The position numbers were made by a program, and so were the translations under genes. A stretch of DNA of 64,000 nt from assembly GCA_902623185.1 (NCBI GenBank), contig CACNSW010000004.1, positions 1-64,000 on the forward strand. The letters are read 5' to 3'. The DNA is from an uncultured SAR116 cluster alpha proteobacterium (GTDB lineage Bacteria > Pseudomonadota > Alphaproteobacteria > Puniceispirillales > Puniceispirillaceae). Shown here in pieces: positions 10,395 to 19,786 of this stretch. How positions within the stretch are numbered: the first letter of the stretch is position 1; each line of letters opens with the position of its first letter. A model generated the notes under the pieces. That model worked only from the letters and a program-made list of their open reading frames with translations. It made no database searches and was not told where the DNA came from.

Positions 10395-10528
10395 GATAAT
10401 TGTTGAATTGCATATGGTTATTGATTAGCCCAATATCTAGCACAAGACTGGCATCCAGCCTATTTAATTTAATATCTTACCTTAACAGAAATTTTTGTAA
10501 CCGAGCCAATCACTGCAAAGGAAACCCA

Positions 10529-11047
10529 ATGGGCCTGCTTGTTTTAACCACAATTATACTTTTGGGATGGGCAGAGATCACCGCGTTTATTCTTATCGGC
10601 GGTGAAGTTGGCGGCTTTCTAACCTTTATTGGTGTGTTTTTAACTGCGGTTGTAGGTCTGTGGCTGCTTCGAAGGCTTGCAGCGACAGTAATGACAAATC
10701 TCAGACAACAAGTTATTCGTGGTGAAACACCTCTTGCAGCTGTAGCGGAAAGTTTATCACTACTCATCGGCGGCATTTTATTGCTGATACCCGGCTACGT
10801 CACGGACGCGGTTGGCCTGCTGCTATTTGTCCCTGGTCTGCGCACAGTTATTGGCCTTTTTATCATTAGCCGACTTCTGCAAAACGCAAGATTTTGCAGC
10901 TTTGCCAGCAAAAGTGGCACCATTTTTGATAGTCATGCCACAGACCCACAATGGACTAGCCAACAACAAACTGACAATACAATCATCGAAGGAGAAGCAG
11001 AGGAGAAATGCATTGACTGCAGTGACCCAATTGGGAAGAAGCAATGA
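10529..11047 (+). CDS. fxsA: FxsA family membrane protein
   Basis: Multi-TM; ITAFILIGGEVGGFLTFIGVFLTAVVGLWLLRR...LLLIPGYVTDAVGLLLFVPGLR; start moved to ATG 10529. Confidence 0.88.
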   Translation: MGLLVLTTIILLGWAEITAFILIGGEVGGFLTFIGVFLTAVVGLWLLRRLAATVMTNLRQQVIRGETPLAAVAESLSLLIGGILLLIPGYVTDAVGLLLFVPGLRTVIGLFIISRLLQNARFCSFASKSGTIFDSHATDPQWTSQQQTDNTIIEGEAEEKCIDCSDPIGKKQ

Positions 11048-11152
11048 CCCGCAAAGACGTAGTCTAGCGGGGAAGCTGGGTTCTTGCCGCCAAACCTTGT
11101 TCCATGCTATGACGCTGTCGTTTAGGAGCTATTCGCTTACGGAGACCGTCAA

Positions 11153-11647
11153 ATGAGTTTAGACAATGATAAAACGAAGCCGTCAAAAGCGAGAGAAAAT
11201 GGTGAACGAGCTTCCAGCCGACAAATTGTTGTCCATTCACAATATATCAAAGACCTTTCATTTGAAAACCCAAACGCGCCTGAAATTCTGTTAGACTCGC
11301 CAAAACAACCTGATGTAGAGATCACCGTAAATGTCGGCGCTCGTCCAGTGGGTGACGCGCAATTCGAAGTCTTGCTTAACCTTGGTGCAAAAGCCAAAAC
11401 TGATGACAAATCACTGTTTCTTGTCGATCTAACTTATGCCGGTATTGTCTCTTGCCCTGAAGTTGCGGTAGAAGATGTCAATCCAATGGTGATGATTGAA
11501 GCCCCACGATTACTCTTTCCTTTTGCGAGAGCCATTGTTTCCGATGTCACGCGTGATGGCGGGTTCATGCCACTGAACATTCAACCCGTCGATTTTGTTG
11601 CCGTATACCAGCATAATCTCTCAAAACAAAAAGAAACAGCGTCATAG
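11153..11647 (+). CDS. secB: Protein-export chaperone SecB
   Basis: IVVHSQYIKDLSFENPNAPE ... LFPFARAIVSDVTRDGGFMPLNIQPVDF. Confidence 0.96.
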   Translation: MSLDNDKTKPSKARENGERASSRQIVVHSQYIKDLSFENPNAPEILLDSPKQPDVEITVNVGARPVGDAQFEVLLNLGAKAKTDDKSLFLVDLTYAGIVSCPEVAVEDVNPMVMIEAPRLLFPFARAIVSDVTRDGGFMPLNIQPVDFVAVYQHNLSKQKETAS

Positions 11648-11671
11648 CTAAAGCAATAGAGAGTTAAAGAT

Positions 11672-12385
11672 TTAGCGGTTCCAAATTGGTTTCTCGATTT
11701 GCCTTAGAAACACCTCATGTGCCTCAAGTTCAGTACAAGACGGGCTGTGTGTTCTCAAAGGCCATGCGTTGGCGTTTTGGATGCTGTATCCAGATTTTTT
11801 AACGGATTTTTTATTGTTAGACTGTTGGAATTGCGATTGGGTTTGCACATCATCAAGGGATAGGTCTGGCTGCCGACCACCTAGCAGTTCGATATAAACC
11901 TCAGTCAGCAAATCGGCATCGACAAGTGCGCCATGTAAATCACGATGGCTATTGTCGATCTCAAACCTCCGGCACAGCGCGTTAAGATTAACCTGTGCAC
12001 CGGGAAATTTCTTGCGCGCCATGGCCAAGGTATCAACGGCACGTGACATTGGATATTCCGGCAACGAAAGCCGTGCCAACTCGGTATTGATAAAAGCCAT
12101 GTCGAAATTAGCATTATGGATCACCATTTGATCCTCTCCAACAAATTGCATAAATTCAGCGGCAACATCAGCAAACACTGGCTTGTCAGAAAGAAATTCT
12201 AGACTGACCCCATGTACAGCAAAAGCGCCATCTTCGATGTCACGTTCTGGATTTATATAAAGGTGCAATTTCTTCCCAGTGGGTATATGGTTGACCAATT
12301 CCAAAGCGCCGATTTCAATGATTCGGTGACCATCACATACTTTCATGCCTGTTGTTTCGGTATCTATAACAATCTCACGCATCAT
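11672..12385 (-). CDS. dnaQ: DNA polymerase III subunit epsilon
   Basis: REIVIDTETTGM...HRIIEIGALE, VIHNANFDMAF, HGALVDADLL exonuclease motifs. Confidence 0.95.
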   Translation of the reverse strand: MMREIVIDTETTGMKVCDGHRIIEIGALELVNHIPTGKKLHLYINPERDIEDGAFAVHGVSLEFLSDKPVFADVAAEFMQFVGEDQMVIHNANFDMAFINTELARLSLPEYPMSRAVDTLAMARKKFPGAQVNLNALCRRFEIDNSHRDLHGALVDADLLTEVYIELLGGRQPDLSLDDVQTQSQFQQSNNKKSVKKSGYSIQNANAWPLRTHSPSCTELEAHEVFLRQIEKPIWNR

Positions 12386-12394
12386 TTTTCCATT

Positions 12395-13018
12395 TCAGTC
12401 AGTTACTTTACTGCATATAAATTTTTGACTCAGTATCTGATCGAGCCAAGAAAAAAGCTTCTGGCGTGTTGTGTTTAGATCAGTTCCGGTGTCGAGTATA
12501 AGATCAGCTCGCTCCAACTTTTTGGTAAGTGGCATTTGACTTTTCAAAATACCATTCAACTTATCACCTGTCATGCCTTCTCTGGCCAGAGCTCGCTCAC
12601 GCTGTATATCAGGTGCAACAGTTGTAACGACAATTAAATCACACAGCTCATGCGTGCCAACTTCAAACAGAAGTGGTACATCCAGTACCAATATTTGCGC
12701 CCCAGCTTCGCGGTGCAGTGACAGAAATTCATCCCGCTTTTTGGCAACGAGTGGATGAAGTATCTTTTCCACTTTCCTCCGGTCGGCCGCATTCTGGAAA
12801 ACGCGATTGCCTAAAACTTTTCTATCAACAGCACCATCAGCGCCCACAATATCATCACCAAAAACCTCAACGACTTTAGCAACCGCTAGCCCGGCAACAC
12901 CAAGAAGCTGATGAACACAGCGATCTGCGTCAAAAACCACTATGCCACGTTCAAGGAAAAGATCTGCTGTAGTAGATTTGCCTGTGGCAATGCCTCCAGT
13001 TAAACCAATAATAATCAC
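12395..13018 (-). CDS. coaE: Dephospho-CoA kinase
   Basis: IIIGLTGGIATGKSTTADLFLERGIVVFDAD; GTG start at 13018 assumed. Confidence 0.94.
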   Translation of the reverse strand: MIIIGLTGGIATGKSTTADLFLERGIVVFDADRCVHQLLGVAGLAVAKVVEVFGDDIVGADGAVDRKVLGNRVFQNAADRRKVEKILHPLVAKKRDEFLSLHREAGAQILVLDVPLLFEVGTHELCDLIVVTTVAPDIQRERALAREGMTGDKLNGILKSQMPLTKKLERADLILDTGTDLNTTRQKLFSWLDQILSQKFICSKVTD

Positions 13019-13653
13019 GGCTTCTCTCGTAGCGCCAGACCATGGCTTCGCAGAAAAGGAAGGATCTGAACAAGTGGCAAGCCCAACACCGCAAAGAAAC
13101 ATCCCTCAATACGGCTAAACAGATGCAGACCTAAGCCCTCAATCTGATAGGAGCCGGGACATCTAAAGGCAGCATCACCAACAGCCAAGAGATAATTATC
13201 GATGAATTCGTCAGATAAGGGCTGCATAGTCAGCGTTGGAGTTTCTAGATGATGCCAGATCCTCTCCCCATTTCGATAGACCACTGCAGCGGTCATTAGC
13301 TGATGTGTTTTTCCAGAGAGCATTCGTAACTGAGAACCAGCCATTACCAGATCTTTCGGCTTACCTAAAATTTGTCCATCACAAACAAGGATTTGATCGG
13401 CACCGAGGACAAATCCTGAAGGGTGTTCACCGTTATCGTGTGCTACTTTACGCGCTTTCATGTCGGCAAGCATAATCGCTGTGTCAGCTGCTGGCATCAT
13501 CGATGCAGCGGCGGAGCCACGCAAACCAATCTCGTCAACGTTAGCCGGTCGAGCGATAAAATTCACACCGACATCAGTAAGCATTTTCCAGCGTGTTTTA
13601 CTTTGCGACGCGAGAACCAGCGCCCCCTTAGAAAAAGAAAATCCATAAATCAT
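13015..13653 (-). CDS. maf: Maf-like nucleotide pyrophosphatase
   Basis: LVLASQSKTRWKMLTDVGVNF ... VLGADQILVCDGQILGKP; start at 13653 inferred. Confidence 0.93.
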   Translation of the reverse strand: MIYGFSFSKGALVLASQSKTRWKMLTDVGVNFIARPANVDEIGLRGSAAASMMPAADTAIMLADMKARKVAHDNGEHPSGFVLGADQILVCDGQILGKPKDLVMAGSQLRMLSGKTHQLMTAAVVYRNGERIWHHLETPTLTMQPLSDEFIDNYLLAVGDAAFRCPGSYQIEGLGLHLFSRIEGCFFAVLGLPLVQILPFLRSHGLALREKP

Positions 13654-13657
13654 AAAA

Positions 13658-14485
13658 TTATTGCTGACCCTCATTCCAATTAGTATGAAGCTGAATGATC
13701 GCAGCTGCCGTTTCCTCAACAGAGCGCCGGGTAACATCTATTACTGGCCACTGATTTTGTGTGAATAGTCGGCGTGCTTGGCGCACCTCCTCAGTGATCA
13801 TCTCAAGATCAGAATAACCTTCATTAGCATTATCTGACATGGCAATCTGACGTGTACGCCGAATAAGACTCAGACGTTTTGGATCGTTTGTCAGCCCCAC
13901 AACCAGAATATTCAAACGATCGAGATGATGGATTGGAAAAGGAACACCGGGGACTAACGCATAATTAGCAACTTTATAGCCCCTATGAGCAAGGTACATA
14001 GAAGTTGGTGTTTTTGATGTTCGCGATACACCAACAAGAAGAATGTCGGCATCTTTTAATGCCCCCATATTCATTCCATCATCATGATTGACAGCAAAAT
14101 CTATAGCCGAAATCCGTTGGTAATAGTCGCTGTCTAATTGCCGCTGTCCCCCGGGTTTGTTCTGCGAACTTTGTCCTAAAAAATTGCCAAATAAAGAAAC
14201 TACTGGGTCAAGTACTGACACATGTGGAACTCGTAGAGTTTTACATTTATCTTCTATTTTGCTGCGCAATTTGGCGTCGAGAACACTCATCAATAAGATC
14301 CCCGGGTAACGTTCAAGACTGACGAATATCGCTTCTAGATGTTGCTGACTACGGACAAGTGTCCAAACGTGTTCAGTTGTTTTAACATCTGGAAATTGCG
14401 CGAGGCACGCGCGCGAAATTTGATGCACGGTCTCACCTGTTGAATCAGAAACTAGGTGAATATGAATTTCCAGTGCCACCGTCAT
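13658..14485 (-). CDS. ppsR: Pyruvate,phosphate dikinase regulatory protein (DUF299 kinase/phosphotransferase)
   Basis: IHLVSDSTGETVHQISRACLAQFP ... DILLVGVSRTSKTPTSMYLAHRGYKVANYALVPG. Confidence 0.95.
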   Translation of the reverse strand: MTVALEIHIHLVSDSTGETVHQISRACLAQFPDVKTTEHVWTLVRSQQHLEAIFVSLERYPGILLMSVLDAKLRSKIEDKCKTLRVPHVSVLDPVVSLFGNFLGQSSQNKPGGQRQLDSDYYQRISAIDFAVNHDDGMNMGALKDADILLVGVSRTSKTPTSMYLAHRGYKVANYALVPGVPFPIHHLDRLNILVVGLTNDPKRLSLIRRTRQIAMSDNANEGYSDLEMITEEVRQARRLFTQNQWPVIDVTRRSVEETAAAIIQLHTNWNEGQQ

Positions 14486-14914
14486 GCAGAAGTTATCCTC
14501 TTACTTAAGTGTTGTCACCTGAATTTATAGAAACACTAATTTTACATGCCGGAGCCCGAGTTAGTTTGAATGGAAGAGACACTTCACTAAACTAACAAGC
14601 TAATTTGAATAAACTATCCAATACCATGGGATAAATAATTTTGTAATGGGGATAAAATTCTTCTGCTTTTTAAGAAACCTAATTTATACACATCAAAACA
14701 GAAATTTTAAATTTGTGGATGAAATCGCTGTGCGGATGTTACGTTAATAAGGAAGGATTTTCATCTCATTGGAAAATAAAGGAATCTTAACTAAAACTGG
14801 AAAGTAAATTTGTGGATAAATAGTTAATTTTTTGGAAAGTGTTGTTATTCACAAGCACTAATTAAACAACTAAACTTATATATAAATATATATATAGATA
14901 GCTTACGGGAAAAC
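14486..14914. other. Candidate chromosomal replication origin (oriC)
   Basis: 429-bp AT-rich non-coding gap next to hemE. Perfect TTATNCACA boxes: TTATACACA 14684-14692 (+), TTATCCACA 14811-14819 (-), TTATTCACA 14845-14853 (+). One-mismatch box TCATCCACA at 14714-14722 (-). A/T-dominated run TTATATATAAATATATATATAGATA at 14876-14900. Confidence 0.8.
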
Positions 14915-15955
14915 ATGGCATCATCTTTAATTGTCAAAACACTAACTGGCACTAAAACTTCGAACACCCCTATATGGATGATGCGACAAGCGGGTCGTTA
15001 CCTTCCAGAGTATCGTGCAGTACGAGAAAGCCAGGATAGTTTTATTTCATTTTGTTTAAATTCTGAAAAAGCTAGCGAAGTTACTTTGCAACCAATAAAT
15101 CGATTTGGATTTGACGCAGCTATTGTTTTTTCAGATATTCTAATGGTGCCGTGGGCACTTGCTAGGGAGGTAATTTTCATTCCCGGTACTGGACCTAAGC
15201 TAAAGCCACTATCGCCTGAAACCAAGCTTGATAAAAAACTACTCGATCAAATTGAGGATCGACTCGCACCTATCAGTACAACACTTAAATTTGTAAGATC
15301 CAGGCTAACAGACGACAGGGCTTTGATAGGTTTTGCTGGCGCACCTTGGACAGTCATCACTTACATGATAGAGGGGGGATCATCACGCGATTTTGTTAAA
15401 TCTCGGCAATGGCTTTGGTCACATCCTAAAGAATTTGAAATTTTGCTCGATTATATTTCTCAAGCTACGATTAGTTTTTTGGCATTACAAGCGCAAGCTG
15501 GTGCTGATATTCTTATGTTATTCGACAGTTGGGCAAATGCAGTGCCCGCAGAAAAGCGTGAAAAAATCACTATCGCACCTACTCGTCATATTGTAAAAAC
15601 GTTACGTCAACAGGGCTACAAACAACCTATCATCGGTTTTCCTAAAGGTATTGGTGAAGGAATAATAGCCTACGTAGAAGAAGCGGAAATTGATGCGCTT
15701 GCAATTGACCACATGACAGATCCACGGTGGGTTGATAAAGTTTTGCCAAAAAAATTTCCGGTTCAAGGAAATCTCGACCCTTTAAGTTTGCTCGCTGGAG
15801 GATCGGAAATGTTGAATTCAATTGATTATATCCTTGATAGCTTCCGGGATCGACCGCATATCTTTAACCTAGGCCACGGCGTTACACCACCAACACCAAT
15901 CTCTAATGTAGAACAGATGGTTCAAAGGGTAAGAAAATCAGACAATGTCATATGA
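14915..15955 (+). CDS. hemE: Uroporphyrinogen decarboxylase
   Basis: PIWMMRQAGRYLPEYRAVR ... GFAGAPWTVITYMIEGG ... FNLGHGV. Confidence 0.97.
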   Translation: MASSLIVKTLTGTKTSNTPIWMMRQAGRYLPEYRAVRESQDSFISFCLNSEKASEVTLQPINRFGFDAAIVFSDILMVPWALAREVIFIPGTGPKLKPLSPETKLDKKLLDQIEDRLAPISTTLKFVRSRLTDDRALIGFAGAPWTVITYMIEGGSSRDFVKSRQWLWSHPKEFEILLDYISQATISFLALQAQAGADILMLFDSWANAVPAEKREKITIAPTRHIVKTLRQQGYKQPIIGFPKGIGEGIIAYVEEAEIDALAIDHMTDPRWVDKVLPKKFPVQGNLDPLSLLAGGSEMLNSIDYILDSFRDRPHIFNLGHGVTPPTPISNVEQMVQRVRKSDNVI

Positions 15956-16373
15956 ATATATCAAAGCATTTCATATTATTGCGGTGATGAGCTGGATGGC
16001 AGGGTTGCTCTATTTACCACGACTATTTGTTTATCATTCTGAAACCGATATTGGATCAGTAAGATCAGAAACTTTCAAAGTAATGGAACGACGATTGCTC
16101 AAAGCGATTATGAATCCTGCAATGATAGTAACATTCATCCTGGGTTTCTGGATGTTGATTCTAAATCCAGGTCTACTGTCTGAACCTTGGATGCATGTGA
16201 AAATTTTTTGTGTGCTCTTAATGGCGGCCTGTCATGGTAAATTTTCTAAAATGCGAAGGTTATTCGAATGTGACAAAAACCTAGTTCCACCGAAAAGTTA
16301 TCGTATTTGGAATGAGGTCCCCACTGGTCTTATGGTAGTCATTGTGATTATGGCAGTGGCAAAACCAATTTAA
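15945..16373 (+). CDS. hemJ: HemJ-type protoporphyrinogen IX oxidase
   Basis: YIKAFHIIAVMSWMAGLLYLPRLFVYH ... WNEVPTGLMVVIVIMAVAKPI; overlaps hemE. Confidence 0.93.
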   Translation: MSYEYIKAFHIIAVMSWMAGLLYLPRLFVYHSETDIGSVRSETFKVMERRLLKAIMNPAMIVTFILGFWMLILNPGLLSEPWMHVKIFCVLLMAACHGKFSKMRRLFECDKNLVPPKSYRIWNEVPTGLMVVIVIMAVAKPI

Positions 16374-16507
16374 CTTTGATTTATTGACATATGCGCTGCA
16401 AAGATTACTATTGTAAAGTCTGATCAATGAAAGCAGGCATAAAGGATAGTCATTCGGCTCTGTCCTACTTTCTTCTCACCACATCCATTATCTGTTGAGC
16501 TGATGTA

Positions 16508-17767
16508 ATGCATCTCCAGGACCTTAAACAAAAGTCGCCGGCTGACCTTTTGGCTTATGCTGAGGAGTTAGAAGTCGAAAATGCAAGTACGCTGCGAAAG
16601 CAGGATATGATGTTTGCTATCTTGAAGCAACTTGCAGCCAATGAAGTGGCGATTTACGGTAGCGGAGTGCTTGAAGTATTATCTGATGGATTTGGGTTCT
16701 TGCGTGCGCCGGAATCAAATTACCTGCCAGGACCAGATGATATCTACGTATCTCCTAGTCAAGTGCGTCGCTTCAGTCTACGGACAGGAGATACGGTTGA
16801 AGGAGAAATCCGCGCGCCTAAGGATGGTGAGCGTTATTTTGCTTTGCTGAAAGTAGAAACTATAAATTTTGAGGATCCAAATGCTGTCCGCCATCGGATT
16901 AATTTTGACAATCTTACACCCCTTTATCCTGAGGAAAAGCTGACGCTCGAGCTCGCATTTAATGCAGATAAAAAAGATAATACCCCACGAGTTATTGATT
17001 TAGTGTCCCCAATGGGCAAGGGACAAAGAGGTCTAATCGTGGCACCGCCGCGTACTGGAAAAACTATGATGCTTCAGAGCATCGCACATGCAATTTCAGA
17101 AAATCACCCTGAAGTTTACCTTATTGTTTTGCTGATTGATGAACGACCTGAAGAAGTGACAGACATGCAGCGTTCAGTTCGAGGTGAAGTGATTTCTTCA
17201 ACCTTCGACGAACCCGCGTCAAGACATGTGCAAGTCACTGAAATGGTTATAGAAAAAGCTAAGAGATTGGTCGAACATAAGCGTGATGTTGTGATTCTTT
17301 TAGACTCGATCACTCGTTTAGCACGCGCTTATAATACAGTTGTTCCTTCGTCGGGGAAAGTCCTAACCGGTGGTGTTGATGCCAACGCGCTGCAACGGCC
17401 TAAGCGTTTTTTTGGAGCGGCAAGAAATGTTGAAGAAGGCGGTTCTTTGACAATAATTGCCACTGCTCTAATCGAAACTGGGTCGCGGATGGATGAGGTG
17501 ATCTTTGAGGAATTCAAGGGGACTGGCAATAGTGAGGTCATTCTTGATCGGAAGCTATCAGATAAACGGACCTTTCCAGCGATTGACATTACCCGTTCTG
17601 GAACACGTAAAGAAGAACTCCTTGTCGACAAAGGGACACTCGCTAAAATGTGGGTCCTGCGCCGCATTCTGATGCAAATGGGTCCTGTCGATGCAATGGA
17701 GTTCCTAATTGACAAACTAAAGAATTCCAAAAGCAACGATGACTTTTTCGACCAGATGAACAGCTAG
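16508..17767 (+). CDS. rho: Transcription termination factor Rho
   Basis: [27 protein letters not shown] Walker [16 protein letters not shown]. Confidence 0.98.
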   Translation: MHLQDLKQKSPADLLAYAEELEVENASTLRKQDMMFAILKQLAANEVAIYGSGVLEVLSDGFGFLRAPESNYLPGPDDIYVSPSQVRRFSLRTGDTVEGEIRAPKDGERYFALLKVETINFEDPNAVRHRINFDNLTPLYPEEKLTLELAFNADKKDNTPRVIDLVSPMGKGQRGLIVAPPRTGKTMMLQSIAHAISENHPEVYLIVLLIDERPEEVTDMQRSVRGEVISSTFDEPASRHVQVTEMVIEKAKRLVEHKRDVVILLDSITRLARAYNTVVPSSGKVLTGGVDANALQRPKRFFGAARNVEEGGSLTIIATALIETGSRMDEVIFEEFKGTGNSEVILDRKLSDKRTFPAIDITRSGTRKEELLVDKGTLAKMWVLRRILMQMGPVDAMEFLIDKLKNSKSNDDFFDQMNS

Positions 17768-18264
17768 ATATATTGGCTTTCAAGTGAGATTAAAGCCAAT
17801 TTTCGGGCTAAATTAGAGGTATTATTGGGTGGAAGCGAACTTCCCCCGCCGTAATGGCCCAAAGTTCCATCTGATCTTATTATCCTATGACAGGGAAAGA
17901 TGATTGGGATTGGATTTGATGCGCAGGCTGTTCCCGCTGCTCTCTGCGCTTGTGGCTTACCCGCAGCCGCTGCAAACTCCTTGTAAGTAATGGTACTACC
18001 ATAGGGGATCTGCATCATGATATCTAACCAGTGCCGAGCGGTTTCTGATTTTCTTTCGGGATTGATCGGCAAATCAAAACTCCGCCGCTGGCCAGCAAAA
18101 TATTCCTTCAGTTGAGTGATGGTTTCACGTGAAACATCATCAGGTCTATCTGGCGTATTCCAGAGGCTTTGGTCCCAGTCAAGGCGAATGAGAGCTGTGT
18201 TATCACTAACGGCGCGAAACCAGCCAAGAGGTGAGTGAAAAGTCATCTGAAAATGGGTAGTCAT
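17764..18264 (-). CDS. Methylated-DNA--protein-cysteine methyltransferase (Ogt/MGMT-like)
   Basis: [48 protein letters not shown] active-site PCHR motif; start at 18264 inferred. Confidence 0.93.
   Translation of the reverse strand: MTTHFQMTFHSPLGWFRAVSDNTALIRLDWDQSLWNTPDRPDDVSRETITQLKEYFAGQRRSFDLPINPERKSETARHWLDIMMQIPYGSTITYKEFAAAAGKPQAQRAAGTACASNPIPIIFPCHRIIRSDGTLGHYGGGSSLPPNNTSNLARKLALISLESQYI
18121..18136. promoter_or_regulatory. parS: parS centromere-like site (15/16 match)
   Basis: GGTTTCACGTGAAACA vs consensus TGTTTCACGTGAAACA; inside the Ogt gene. Confidence 0.88.
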
Positions 18265-18403
18265 CACAACCTCCTGTTTTTGTGTCAGTGGTCTCCACCA
18301 ATCACGTGACAGCATCCAAATAAACAAACTTGCTGAAAGGTGATATTGGTTATAAGTCTAAGCAGCATCGCAATCTAGTGAAAGAGAATATGGAGCAGCC
18401 CTT

Positions 18404-19741
18404 ATGGATTGCGAGACTGAAACCATTTTTGCCCTGGCAACGCCACCTGGAAAATCAGCTATTGCCGTGATCCGCATCAGTGGTAACCGAGCCGCCGACG
18501 TACCTCGGGCATTTTTTGCGAAATGTCCAGAACCTGGTAGATTTTCAATACAAACATTAATTGATGGGACAGGCGCGGTAATCGATCAGGCTCTGTTGCT
18601 GTTCATGGCGGCACCGCACTCAAGTACGGGTGAAGATGTTATTGAAATTCACTGTCATGGTGGTGTCGCTGTCACCCAGACACTGCTTAGCTCTCTTTCA
18701 GGTTTGGCTGGATTGCGCCCTGCTGTGGCCGGTGAGTTCACCCACCGGATGTTTCATAATGGCAAGACAGACCTGCTGGGTGTTGAAAGCCTAGCTGATA
18801 TTATTGAGGCTGATACAAGTCGGCAATTGACGCAAGCTTGGGCACAGATGCGCGGCGCGCTGCGTGATCCGGTGACACGGTGGCGGAAGGCTGTCATCAA
18901 CAGCGCCGCTGAGTTGGAAGCTATTATTGACTTTCCCGACGAGGAAATACCTGCGTCCGTGGTGGCGTCGATTGGTGAGAGGGTAAACGCATTGGTCGCC
19001 GAAATTTCAGGTTGCCTGGATGATAAAAGAATTGGTGAACGCGTACGTGACGGCGTTCATGTAACACTTCTAGGTCCCGTTAATGCTGGCAAATCAACCT
19101 TGTTGAATAGGATTGCTAACCGGCCTGTAGCCATTGTTTCAAGTGAAGCAGGGACCACACGTGATTTGGTGTCGGTCGGTCTTGATATTGTCGGGGTACC
19201 GGTAACGCTTATCGATACGGCAGGAATTCGACAGAATGCAGGAGCGGTTGAGTCAGAGGGTATTTCCCGCGCACTGTCCGCTGCCAGTGAGGCTGACCAT
19301 ACTATCATCGTTGTTGATGGGTCGCGTGATGACTGGCAAAAGGAATATGCGACGATCGCCGAGAGTGCGGGAAAAGAGCATTTTCTGGTGGTTAATAAAA
19401 CCGATCTCGGAGTCACTGGAACACCGCCCGACAATGCGATTTTGATGTCGCTTTCTGATGACCGTGGTTTTGAGGAGTTCCTTGATCAGCTTGCTGCAAA
19501 AATTGTGCAGGTCAACAGCACCCAGAAAAGTGCCATTATTACCAGAGCACGGCACAGGCAGGCGTTAGAGGCAACGTTACTAGGGCTTGAGGCGGGGTTA
19601 AAGGGTAACCTTGAACAGTCTCCTGAATTGGTGGCTGAGGAATTTCGTTCAGCTGCCACCGCCCTTGGCCGTATAACGGGTGAAATTGATGCTGAGGATC
19701 TCCTCGATGCCATTTTTTCATCCTTTTGCATTGGAAAATGA
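18404..19741 (+). CDS. mnmE: tRNA uridine-5-carboxymethylaminomethyl(34) synthesis GTPase MnmE
   Basis: ATPPGKSAIAVIRISG ... GPVNAGKSTLLNRIANR ... C-terminal FCIGK. Confidence 0.98.
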   Translation: MDCETETIFALATPPGKSAIAVIRISGNRAADVPRAFFAKCPEPGRFSIQTLIDGTGAVIDQALLLFMAAPHSSTGEDVIEIHCHGGVAVTQTLLSSLSGLAGLRPAVAGEFTHRMFHNGKTDLLGVESLADIIEADTSRQLTQAWAQMRGALRDPVTRWRKAVINSAAELEAIIDFPDEEIPASVVASIGERVNALVAEISGCLDDKRIGERVRDGVHVTLLGPVNAGKSTLLNRIANRPVAIVSSEAGTTRDLVSVGLDIVGVPVTLIDTAGIRQNAGAVESEGISRALSAASEADHTIIVVDGSRDDWQKEYATIAESAGKEHFLVVNKTDLGVTGTPPDNAILMSLSDDRGFEEFLDQLAAKIVQVNSTQKSAIITRARHRQALEATLLGLEAGLKGNLEQSPELVAEEFRSAATALGRITGEIDAEDLLDAIFSSFCIGK

Positions 19742-19786
19742 TCCAAAGCTGGGCATAACACTGAATAGAACAGCTGATCGGACATA

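Noticed and set aside
18304-18313. Additional CACGTG cores (e.g. 18303 area, 24624, 8374, 36951)
   Set aside because: Only the 6-8 bp core matches; flanks do not fit parS.
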